From Pseudoalteromonas rubra (GTDB lineage Bacteria; Pseudomonadota; Gammaproteobacteria; Enterobacterales; Alteromonadaceae), in the NCBI RefSeq assembly GCF_005887115.1, contig NZ_PNCJ01000041.1:1-64000 (forward strand): a DNA stretch of 64,000 nucleotides, read 5' to 3'. Each line of letters opens with the position of its first letter. Position 1 is the stretch's first letter. A program made the translations under genes and the position numbers. The notes below the pieces were generated by a model that ran no database searches, was not told the origin of the DNA, and was given only the letters and a program-made list of their open reading frames with translations. Of this stretch, positions 18,063-25,798 are shown in pieces.

Positions 18063-18097
18063 ACACCGGTTTTTCTCACTAAAATCCGATCTGGTCG

Positions 18098-18126
18098 TCA
18101 ACACTTGATTACTTTTTTGCTAGACT
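18098..18126 (+). promoter_or_regulatory. Candidate sigma-70 promoter of the MFS gene
   Basis: TCAACA, 17 bases, TAGACT, about 35 bases ahead of the MFS start codon. Both boxes are imperfect, so this is a weak suggestion. Confidence 0.3.
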
Positions 18127-18159
18127 AGCGCCTGTTTTTGTCTTAGCCAAATAAGTGTC

Positions 18160-19527
18160 ATGTCGAAACAATCACTTAACTCTCTTGAAAAACGCGCTGC
18201 TATTTCACTGGCCAGTGTCTTCGCCTTTCGGATGCTCGGGCTGTTTATGCTCATGCCCGTGTTGGCCATTTACGGTCAATCGCTCACTGATGTGTCGCCA
18301 TTATGGATTGGTTTGGCGATAGGCGCTTACGGACTGACACAGGCATTGCTGCAAATTCCCATGGGGTGGTTGTCTGATAAATTTGGCCGAAAACCGATTA
18401 TTGTTGCCGGCTTAATTATGTTTGCTGTTGGATCTGTGATAGCAGCATTGGCTGACTCGATTTACTGGGTGACAGCAGGGCGAGCCCTACAGGGCATGGG
18501 GGCGATTGCGAGTGCCTTGCTGGCGCTGGCCTCTGATCTGAGCCGTGATGAGCAAAGGCCCAAAGTCATGGCGGTCATTGGCATGTGTATCGGTCTGAGC
18601 TTTGCTGTGGCCATGCTGTTGGGCCCTATGGTTGCCGCGGCGTTTGGTATAGCTGGTATCTTTTGGCTAACGGCGGCACTGGCGGTACTTGGGATCGGAA
18701 TTGTGATGTTTATCGTGCCAAGTGCGGTAAATCGGGCGCCCAAAGGAGACACGGTAGCCAGTATGGCAGACATACGTCAGTTAGTACGTCATCCACAGCT
18801 GGTAAGACTGGATCTGGGCGTGCTGCTGCTACACTTAACGTTGACGACATTATTTGTTGCGCTACCGGGGCAGCTTATTGCTGATGGCCTGGCTGCGCAG
18901 GACCATTGGCAATTGTATATTCCGGTGTTATTGCTCGCGTTCGTGCTGATGGCCCCGCTGATGATTGTGGCCATTCGTAAGCAAAAAGAAAAACAGGTCT
19001 TTCTGGCATCGATAGCCTTGCTAGTGCTGAGCACGCTGGCTTTAATCCCTGCGGCAAATTCACTGCTCGGTATAGCGGTGGCGATGACAGTGTATTTTAT
19101 TGCGTTTAACTTTCTGGAGGCAACAATGCCTGCTTTGGTATCGCGCATTGCACCCGCGACCCAGAAGGGCTCGGCGATGGGGGTGTTTTCCTCCTCGCAG
19201 TTTTTTGGCGCATTTGCAGGTGGTGTGATGGGTGGCTACCTGGCCCAGCAGTTTAATGCTCAAACTGTGTTTGCTGCGGCTGCGGCAATTGGGGTAATAT
19301 GGCTATTTATTGCGTGGCGTATGCAAATCCCGGTGCGAAGTAAAACCCTCAGTTTTGTGACTGAGGTTGATGGGCCAGAAAAAGCCGATGCTTTGGCTGA
19401 TCAGCTGGTCGCATTACCCGGGGTCATTGAAGCGACCGTTGTCAGTGAAGAAAATCGTACCTACTTGAAAGTAAACGATAAAGAATTTGATTTAAACAAA
19501 GCAAAGCAAGCCCTGGGCTTGCGCTAG
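18160..19527 (+). CDS. YajR-like MFS transporter
   Basis: A 455-residue major facilitator carrier with twelve hydrophobic segments. The motif-A loop GWLSDKFGRKPII (about residues 69-81) is intact. After helix 12 a soluble ~65-residue C-terminal domain remains (from FVTEVDGPEKADALADQL), matching the YAM domain that E. coli YajR carries after its transmembrane core. YajR-type carriers are probably proton-driven drug or metabolite exporters; the substrate is unknown. ssb follows 27 bases later on the same strand and may be partly cotranscribed. Confidence 0.87.
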   Translation: MSKQSLNSLEKRAAISLASVFAFRMLGLFMLMPVLAIYGQSLTDVSPLWIGLAIGAYGLTQALLQIPMGWLSDKFGRKPIIVAGLIMFAVGSVIAALADSIYWVTAGRALQGMGAIASALLALASDLSRDEQRPKVMAVIGMCIGLSFAVAMLLGPMVAAAFGIAGIFWLTAALAVLGIGIVMFIVPSAVNRAPKGDTVASMADIRQLVRHPQLVRLDLGVLLLHLTLTTLFVALPGQLIADGLAAQDHWQLYIPVLLLAFVLMAPLMIVAIRKQKEKQVFLASIALLVLSTLALIPAANSLLGIAVAMTVYFIAFNFLEATMPALVSRIAPATQKGSAMGVFSSSQFFGAFAGGVMGGYLAQQFNAQTVFAAAAAIGVIWLFIAWRMQIPVRSKTLSFVTEVDGPEKADALADQLVALPGVIEATVVSEENRTYLKVNDKEFDLNKAKQALGLR

Positions 19528-19554
19528 CTTGCAATAGTGTGAGGAGAGGGTGCC

Positions 19555-20250
19555 ATGGCACGCGGTGTAAACAAAGTTATTTTGGTTGGTAATTTAGGCC
19601 AAGATCCTGAAGTACGTTATATGCCCAACGGAAACGGCGTAGCGAACATCAGCATTGCAACGACCGACAGTTGGAAAGATAAAAACACAGGTCAGATGCA
19701 AGAGCGCACTGAATGGCACCGTGTAGTGCTATTCGGTAAGCTGGCAGAAGTAGCGGGCGAGTATTTGCGTAAAGGTTCACAGGTCTATATTGAAGGCCGT
19801 CTGCAGACACGTAAGTGGACTGATCAAAGTGGTCAGGAACGCTATACAACAGAGATCGTTGTAGATATGGGCGGCCAAATGCAAATGCTGGGTGGTCGCG
19901 GTGAACAAGGTGGTGGTCAGTATCAGGGTGGTCAACAGGGTGGTCAAAACTACGGTCAGTCTAACCAGACTAACTATGGCAACCAGGGGGGCCAATCTCA
20001 GTATGGGCAACAGCAGCAGGGTGGATTTGCGCCTCAACAAGCACAACAGCCTCAGCAAAACCAACAACAAGGTGGCGGTTTTGGCGGTGGTCAGTCTATG
20101 GGTCAGCAACCACAGCATAGTGCGCCTGCGCAAGGTGGCTTCGCGCCTCAACAAGGCAGTGCAGGTGGCAACACCGGTGGTAATGCAAGCGGCAGTGCCA
20201 GTAACCCAATGGAGCCGCCCATCGACTTTGATGACGATATTCCGTTCTAA
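19555..20250 (+). CDS. ssb: Single-stranded DNA-binding protein
   Basis: 231 residues. The N-terminal OB-fold (about 1-112) opens with ARGVNKVILVGNLGQDPEVR, typical of gammaproteobacterial SSB. A long Gly/Gln-rich disordered linker follows (about 113-212, with many GG, QQ and PQ repeats), ending in the acidic partner-binding tail DFDDDIPF. It coats single-stranded DNA and recruits replication, repair and recombination proteins through that tail. The linker is longer than in E. coli (178 residues in total). A strong GAGGAGAGGG ribosome binding site precedes the ATG. I see no LexA box of its own. Confidence 0.97.
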   Translation: MARGVNKVILVGNLGQDPEVRYMPNGNGVANISIATTDSWKDKNTGQMQERTEWHRVVLFGKLAEVAGEYLRKGSQVYIEGRLQTRKWTDQSGQERYTTEIVVDMGGQMQMLGGRGEQGGGQYQGGQQGGQNYGQSNQTNYGNQGGQSQYGQQQQGGFAPQQAQQPQQNQQQGGGFGGGQSMGQQPQHSAPAQGGFAPQQGSAGGNTGGNASGSASNPMEPPIDFDDDIPF

Positions 20251-20284
20251 TTAAAGTAAGAATATAAGCGTTGAAAAACAAACT

Positions 20285-20310
20285 AAAAAGCCGCTGCTAA
20301 GCGGCTTTTT
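20285..20310. terminator. Bidirectional rho-independent terminator after ssb
   Basis: Stem GCCGCT/AGCGGC (20290-20295, 20300-20305; loop GCTA) flanked by five A on the left and five T on the right. It can stop both ssb and the leftward hydrolase gene. Confidence 0.9.
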
Positions 20311-20343
20311 AGTTTATGAAAAAGTGATCAGCCACCTGTGACG

Positions 20344-21582
20344 CTAATTGATAAATGCAGGTAAAACTCGCTCAGCTACAATTTGCTGTGTTGCATGGTC
20401 CACGTGATGCGCTGTTACTGCAATAATTAAGTCTAACTCTTCGATTAAAATGATGTATATGCCACCCCCGCCTTGTGCAGAGACACTCGAATATTTTTTA
20501 TCTTTGTATTGAAGATCTGAACTCCACCAATAATAGCCATAACCCTGGTTAGACACGTCTTTGCCATCTCCGAAAATCTCATCATCTCCTGTGATAATCA
20601 GTTTACTGGTGGATCTGGTCATAAACTCACGGTTAATTATTTGCTTGCCTTTCCATTTGCCCTTATTTGCTGCGAGTATGCCCATTTTGATCATGTCTCT
20701 TGATGTTAAGCTCGACCGCCATATTGACTCTGGTAAGCCGCTCGGTGCCGTTTTCCAGGCAAAATTTGTGATGTCTAATTGCCCCAATAATTCTGTCTTA
20801 ATGAATGTTTCAATATTGCCGGGGACTACAGCCGCAAGTACCTGCATAATAAGTTGAGGGCCAATATCGTAATAAAAGCCTTTTGACTCGGGTGTTATGG
20901 GTGCGCTGTGTTCGAAAAGAAATTGAATTTCCTTTTGACCTGGGACTAATTCAGGACGTTCCAGCAAAGACTTACGGGTTGCATCGCTGACCCTAAGGCC
21001 TGTCGTCATTGTTAAAGCCTGGTGTAAGGTAATATGACTTGCACCATCAACAAACTTTGAAGCGTCCAGTTTGTTCAGAAAACCCGCCACAGGCTTGTCT
21101 AAGTCATCCATGCTTAGATAACCTAGCTGAATAGCACGACCAAGTAACATACCTGTATAAGCTTTAGTCACGGATGATTGGGGGTGGGATAAATCTATGC
21201 GGCCTCTCATGTAGTATGACTCAAATATGAGTTTGCCCTTGTGGTGGATTAACAGGCTGTCAAAATTACCGTGCTTTCCTTTGGCAAGCTCATCAGCCAG
21301 TGCAAGGATATTGGCTTTTTTACCGCCATCAACGCCCAACTCACCAACGGCTAAGCCATCACTTCCCGGGGCTGGCTTAACATCAATAAAAGCCTGTGGT
21401 AGTACAGAGATATCCCAAAACTCTCGCTTTATTTCAGGTTGTCTCCAGTGGCGTATTATTGCTTCGTCAGCGCTGGCTGTTGGTGCCATTTTATTTACTG
21501 GCGTTAAAGATACTTCATTACCCATGCTGGCAAAGCTACAGACAATAAAAGGCAATAGCAGTTTGTATTTTACGCGAGCCAT
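20344..21582 (-). CDS. Serine hydrolase, class C beta-lactamase-like family
   Basis: 412 residues. An N-terminal export signal (basic RVKYK then a hydrophobic run) is followed by a beta-lactamase-like domain. The nucleophile tetrad SVTK (SxxK, in SSVTKAYTG) is intact, a YYD occupies the place of the usual YxN, and the late GGGG strand takes the position of the KTG box. Such proteins act as D-aminopeptidases, esterases or penicillin-binding-like hydrolases; true beta-lactamase activity cannot be inferred. The ATG at 21582 has a GGAG ribosome binding site at -8; an upstream ATG at 21621 would add 13 residues before the signal. Last gene of a PadR-led leftward operon. Confidence 0.8.
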   Translation of the reverse strand: MARVKYKLLLPFIVCSFASMGNEVSLTPVNKMAPTASADEAIIRHWRQPEIKREFWDISVLPQAFIDVKPAPGSDGLAVGELGVDGGKKANILALADELAKGKHGNFDSLLIHHKGKLIFESYYMRGRIDLSHPQSSVTKAYTGMLLGRAIQLGYLSMDDLDKPVAGFLNKLDASKFVDGASHITLHQALTMTTGLRVSDATRKSLLERPELVPGQKEIQFLFEHSAPITPESKGFYYDIGPQLIMQVLAAVVPGNIETFIKTELLGQLDITNFAWKTAPSGLPESIWRSSLTSRDMIKMGILAANKGKWKGKQIINREFMTRSTSKLIITGDDEIFGDGKDVSNQGYGYYWWSSDLQYKDKKYSSVSAQGGGGIYIILIEELDLIIAVTAHHVDHATQQIVAERVLPAFIN

Positions 21583-21604
21583 AACGTCTCCATATAGTTC
21601 TATT

Positions 21605-22339
21605 TTATTTCTGAAATTCAAAGTGTTCCGTTTTTAACTGCTGTAATTTGCGATGGATAATGTAGCTTACAGGTGGTAGCTGATATAGCAGGCAAAGAAT
21701 ACCGGTCGCAACAATGGGCCCTATTTGCTTTGCTTCAAAGCTATGATGTTCGATATGCATGATGCTCCATAAGTAAGGAATGAAAGCAAGTGAATAACCA
21801 GATATAGCGAGTTCAAATAGGGAGGCTTGTTGTTGTTTATATAAACAGAGCATCATTGCGATACTGAAGAATGAGATGAGCAAAGACTCGAAATGTATAA
21901 ACATGCCCCATTCAGCCAGCGCTAAAATGTCCCAGAAATTGTGCCAAAAATGTGCACTAAAGAGCGCCGTATGAATTTTTCCCTGTAGCAGTTCATCCCA
22001 AAACGTTTCAGAAATAAAGGCAGGGTCGTTCAATATGGACAGCAACACAATTAGACCCGCAGTCACAACGAACATGATAAGTGGTAAGTAAAAATTCAAT
22101 CGCCCCAACACATCTACAGAAGCCAATTTCTTCTGTAGATAAATCATGCTCGTTTCAAGAGTTTGCTGCCAGTACCAATGATTAGCATGTTTAATACTTT
22201 GTTTCGCTCGTAAATTAAACTCTTCTTCGAGGTCGCCGAGAATACTTTCTAATAATCTGTTAGGTAGCAGCATAGATAGGATTTTATTCGCTAATGCTGG
22301 CGGTTTGATATCGGGTTCTTTGCCAGGGTTGAGGTTCAT
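21605..22339 (-). CDS. Orphan permease-prefix-domain membrane protein
   Basis: 244 residues with about four hydrophobic segments. The first ~80 residues (LLPNRLLESILGDLEEEFNLRAKQ) match the 'permease prefix domain 2' that normally precedes an FtsX-type ABC permease. Here no FtsX module follows; instead there are further hydrophobic helices, and no ABC permease or ATPase gene is near. The start at 22339 overlaps the padR stop by one base (TAATG), indicating translational coupling. Probably regulated by the upstream PadR repressor; function unknown. Confidence 0.7.
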   Translation of the reverse strand: MNLNPGKEPDIKPPALANKILSMLLPNRLLESILGDLEEEFNLRAKQSIKHANHWYWQQTLETSMIYLQKKLASVDVLGRLNFYLPLIMFVVTAGLIVLLSILNDPAFISETFWDELLQGKIHTALFSAHFWHNFWDILALAEWGMFIHFESLLISFFSIAMMLCLYKQQQASLFELAISGYSLAFIPYLWSIMHIEHHSFEAKQIGPIVATGILCLLYQLPPVSYIIHRKLQQLKTEHFEFQK

Positions 22340-22686
22340 TACGGTGCTTCTCCGAATAAAGAATGGGAGTCGGACAGTCCTTGCCATAACGTGTCCATTG
22401 CCTGTCTGGCGCGCTTAAGGGCATTATGGCCTTGTGCAGTTACTTTGAAATAGCGCTTCGCTCGCCCGCCTCGCCGAGCTGTGGCTTCACCTAGCCACGA
22501 TTCCACCATGCCTTTACGCTCCAATCGCTCTAGCGTTGAATAAAGCGCGCCGATGGCTACATTGCGATTCACTTGGTCTGCCAATAGTTGTCGAATCGCT
22601 GCACCATACGCTTCATTTTCAAGATGAAGCAGTGCAAGCATAGTCATTTGTTCGAATTCACCTAAGAATTTATCTTTTTCAGACAT
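22339..22686 (-). CDS. PadR-family transcriptional regulator
   Basis: 115 residues with the PadR winged-helix signature: FEQMTMLALLHLENEAYGAAIRQLL, then IGALYSTLERLERKGMVESWLGE, the recognition helix and wing, and the helical C-terminus used for dimerisation. PadR proteins usually repress their own operon and dissociate on ligand binding. Two palindromes 35-80 bases upstream of the start are candidate operators. Operon order is padR, prefix-domain protein, serine hydrolase. Confidence 0.9.
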   Translation of the reverse strand: MSEKDKFLGEFEQMTMLALLHLENEAYGAAIRQLLADQVNRNVAIGALYSTLERLERKGMVESWLGEATARRGGRAKRYFKVTAQGHNALKRARQAMDTLWQGLSDSHSLFGEAP

Positions 22687-22720
22687 AGTGTTAAGTCATT
22701 AAAATTGCTTTTTTTATTTT

Positions 22721-22768
22721 TACTACAAAATAGTAATTTGACGCAAGGTATTATTACTACAATGTAGT
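22721..22768 (-). promoter_or_regulatory. Paired palindromes, candidate PadR operators
   Basis: Two palindromes with shared half-sites: TACTACAAAATAGTA (22721-22735) and ACTACAATGTAGT (22756-22768), with centres 34 bases apart. They lie in the padR promoter region, and ATnTACT/AGTA-type half-sites fit the PadR family generally. The rest of the gap to 23018 has no visible gene. Confidence 0.6.
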
Positions 22769-23018
22769 TTTATTTTTGGTTGTATGATCCACTAAAGCGA
22801 TGATTTTGGTTTGTGTAAAGGCCAGAGAAAGAGTTCGAATAGGGGAGAGCGAGCAATCAGGTGCAAGTTTTTGAAGCCCAGATTGATGGGTTAAGGTGTC
22901 ATCTGTAACGCTGGTCGGACAGTGTTGATTGGCCCCCTGAGGAATCTGTCACTGCAACTTGAGTTTTAGCAGGACTTGAACAAAACTTGGATAAGGGTTC
23001 TTTGGCTTGTGTAGTGGC

Positions 23019-24662
23019 ATGCATCGATTTGTTAGGTCAGATAATGAAGTTTTTTCCGGGTGGAGTGTGCGCGCGGTAAGCTTGGTTGTCTGGTTGTTAG
23101 TCAACGGTGCATTGTGGCAGTTTACGCATGCACAGATAGTGCAGCAAGCGGGTGAGTTGCAAAGTCATTTCAGTCAACTCGACGCATCGGTCAGCGTTGC
23201 GCGTTCAGGTGAGTTTACGGCCCTGATACACCACTACGGCTTTGCTGAACAGGCCCAGACGGCCAGTGTTTGGCAGTGGATGACAGACAGTGTCCCTTTT
23301 CAGTTTTCAGGCTCAGAGCTGTTGCTCTCTCCAGCCCCCATTTTGCAAGACTGTTTACCGCTCGTTGTGTTTATAAATCTGCTGATGCTGGTGGCCGGTT
23401 ATTTACTATTCCGGTGGATGAGAAACCAGTCTCATACACACCGCGCTACTGTCCAAACCCAGGCAATTACCTCTGATTTAGCACCTGAGACACAGGCCAA
23501 AGCACTGGCTGCGGAAGCCAGCTGCAAAGTTTCCGTGTTTGCGATGCTAAAGTGGCGCCAGGCGTTGCCCGATGAGCTGGATCCGCAAAGTCATTTTAGC
23601 GTGGTATTGGCGAGATGCTTTGCAAAATATGAACGCTGTTCATGCAAGTATCTGTCGTCTGGCGCTTTGGTTATGACACTGTCACCGGTTGATAAAGTGG
23701 ATGTTGATGCGCTGGCACGGCGGATCCATGAGGTGGTCTACCAGGCTTTACTGACTTTTCGTCCGGATCTGTCACGTAGCGCGGTTAAGTGTGGGGTGTG
23801 TTTTTATGCTAAGGGGGCCGATCAGGCTATGGTATATCAGGTAGTGCGATCAGCACTAAGCATAGCACAGAGTAATGTCTGGCAGCATGTCCATATTATG
23901 CCGCTGAATCATACCTTAAGCACCAGCTTACGTCGGGCTGAGAGCGAGATCATTGATGACATTAAAGCTGGGCGATTTATGTTGTTCTTTCAGCCGCTTT
24001 TTGGCTTTGCGCAACAGGATGTGATCCAAAGTGAGGCGTTATTACGGGTTCGTCACCGGTCTTTAGGGTTGATGTCTGCGGGGCAGTTTATTCACAAAAT
24101 TCACCAGGCTGAACACCTTATGCTGTTGGATAAAACCATGGTGCGTCATGCCCTCAATGCCCTGACCAAAGAACCTTCAGGCTTTTCAGTGAGTGTTAAC
24201 TTACATGTGCTCAACTGGAGTAATGTGGAATTCATCGACTGGCTGCGTGAACAGGTTAAAGCATCTGGTCGGGCAAGTGATATTGCGTTTGAGCTGACGT
24301 TGCAGGATTTTTATCTGCATGAAGAGTATGCAAGGCAGGTCCTCACGACTTTGTCTGAATTGGGCTGCCGGTTTGTATTGGATCATGTAAACGCGTCAGT
24401 AAAACTAGAGGCGCTGCGCGGATTTGGTCGAGTGGCAGCACTTAAACTGGCGTTTGAGCTTATCCATGAAGTTCACCATTCAGCCAAGCGGCGCAGCGTT
24501 GTACGTCAGGTTGTGGCGCAGGCTAAAGAACTGGGTGTTCCGGTATACGCCGTGGGTGTCGAAACAAAAGAGGAATTTGAATGTATTACCAAGCTGGGCG
24601 TGGATGGTGCACAGGGATACTATTTCAGTGCGCCTTTACTGCAGCTGGAGCAGAGTCTGTAA
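23019..24662 (+). CDS. csrD: CsrD-like membrane protein with degenerate GGDEF and EAL domains
   Basis: 547 residues. A transmembrane helix near the start, a ~90-residue periplasmic loop and a second helix (about 113-131) anchor it; a GGDEF-like region without a GGDEF motif follows, then an EAL domain (about 310-545). EALLR is kept, but the DDFGTG loop reads DHVNAS and the AEGVE motif reads AVGVE, so phosphodiesterase activity is unlikely. This pattern and the position ahead of mreB fit CsrD (YhdA/MshH), which helps RNase E degrade the CsrB/CsrC small RNAs. ATG 23019 lacks a clear ribosome binding site; an in-frame TTG at 23007, ten bases after AAGGG, is an alternative start. Confidence 0.72.
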   Translation: MHRFVRSDNEVFSGWSVRAVSLVVWLLVNGALWQFTHAQIVQQAGELQSHFSQLDASVSVARSGEFTALIHHYGFAEQAQTASVWQWMTDSVPFQFSGSELLLSPAPILQDCLPLVVFINLLMLVAGYLLFRWMRNQSHTHRATVQTQAITSDLAPETQAKALAAEASCKVSVFAMLKWRQALPDELDPQSHFSVVLARCFAKYERCSCKYLSSGALVMTLSPVDKVDVDALARRIHEVVYQALLTFRPDLSRSAVKCGVCFYAKGADQAMVYQVVRSALSIAQSNVWQHVHIMPLNHTLSTSLRRAESEIIDDIKAGRFMLFFQPLFGFAQQDVIQSEALLRVRHRSLGLMSAGQFIHKIHQAEHLMLLDKTMVRHALNALTKEPSGFSVSVNLHVLNWSNVEFIDWLREQVKASGRASDIAFELTLQDFYLHEEYARQVLTTLSELGCRFVLDHVNASVKLEALRGFGRVAALKLAFELIHEVHHSAKRRSVVRQVVAQAKELGVPVYAVGVETKEEFECITKLGVDGAQGYYFSAPLLQLEQSL

Positions 24663-24684
24663 AGACTCTAACATACTCTGCGAG

Positions 24685-25587
24685 TTAGATGAGCTGACGA
24701 TAGCGTAGCCCATCTAAGCCTTGTAACCCGCCGCTGTGAATCGCAATGATCTGACTTCCGCGTGGAAAATACCCTTGCGTAATTAATTGCCAGACGGCAA
24801 ACATCAGCTTGCCGGTGTAAATAGGCTCTAAGGGCAAGGCATGCTCTTGGCGCATGCGTTGACAAAATTGCCACAGCGGCGCGGAGAATTTGCCATATCC
24901 GCCATCATGGTAGTCATGTAAGAGTTGCCAGTTGGAGCGCGTTGCTGCGTGCGGATTTAACCCCAGAACTTCATCGTGCAGATACTGCGCGCCTTTTAAT
25001 ACAGTAACTCCAAGTAACTGACACTCGTCGTCCAGGCCTTCAATCATACCGGCCAGCGTACCACCGCTGCCCACGGCACAGCAGACATAATCACTCGATG
25101 GCAGGCTCTGCGCCAATTCTTTGCACCCCTCGAGGGCGTGTTGGTTGCTGCCTCCCTCTGGAATAATAAAAGTGTCTGGAAAGCGCGATTGTAACTGTAG
25201 CAGGTAACTTTTTTCATTGCGCTGTCGGTATTCCAGGCGAGTGACTGGGTGCAATATCATACCGCAGGCTTTGGCGAAGCGGGTTGTTGGATTATTTAAA
25301 TCCAGCTGCGGACCTCGGATAATGGCGCTGCCCTGAATGCCGAACTGTTTACAGGCCATGGCTGTGGCATAGAGGTGGTTGGAGAAGGGCCCTGCAAATG
25401 TGAGTAAAGCCGATTTATTATCTTGTGCCATTGCTCTGAGGTTATATTTAAGCTTGCGCCATTTGTTCCCCTGGATTGTCGGATGGAGTAGATCATCGCG
25501 TTTAATACGCAGTGATACGCCGGCTGCATCGAGTTCCGGCGAGTGGATCTGGTGTAACGGAGACTCAGGAAAATCAAGCTTGTCCAT
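24685..25587 (-). CDS. PLP-dependent ACC deaminase / D-cysteine desulfhydrase family enzyme
   Basis: 300 residues of the fold-type II PLP family. The cofactor lysine is in IQGNKWRKLKY (about residues 38-48), followed by the substrate-binding TFAGPFSNHLYATA segment and the phosphate loop AVGSGGTLAGMIEG. Family members deaminate 1-aminocyclopropane-1-carboxylate or desulfurate D-cysteine; bacteria without plant contact generally have the latter, but that is inference. It is convergent with csrD and divergent from the SUMF1 gene, sitting between csrD and the mre operon, where E. coli has no gene. Confidence 0.85.
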   Translation of the reverse strand: MDKLDFPESPLHQIHSPELDAAGVSLRIKRDDLLHPTIQGNKWRKLKYNLRAMAQDNKSALLTFAGPFSNHLYATAMACKQFGIQGSAIIRGPQLDLNNPTTRFAKACGMILHPVTRLEYRQRNEKSYLLQLQSRFPDTFIIPEGGSNQHALEGCKELAQSLPSSDYVCCAVGSGGTLAGMIEGLDDECQLLGVTVLKGAQYLHDEVLGLNPHAATRSNWQLLHDYHDGGYGKFSAPLWQFCQRMRQEHALPLEPIYTGKLMFAVWQLITQGYFPRGSQIIAIHSGGLQGLDGLRYRQLI

Positions 25588-25798
25588 CTCAGGTTCAGTC
25601 TGTGTTGTTTAGTGTCTAATACCCGCTATTATTTCATGAAAATCTTGGTAGAACACTGGTAAGGAAGTGGCTAATAGTTGTAAACTCAGATATTAATTGT
25701 GCTAGGCTTGTGTTTTACTTCTTAAGTACATAGCATTAAGCGCTAAATTATAAAAAATAACAAAGACCAAACAACTGCCGCTGTTGGGAATGGAATTT

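Noticed and set aside
19891..20200. Repeats in ssb as a mobile element or CRISPR
   Set aside because: They are in-frame Gly/Gln codons of the SSB disordered linker, with no spacers.
20344..21582. An acquired beta-lactamase resistance gene
   Set aside because: Only SxxK is intact; the YxN and KTG motifs differ, no mobile element is adjacent, and the gene belongs to a PadR operon.
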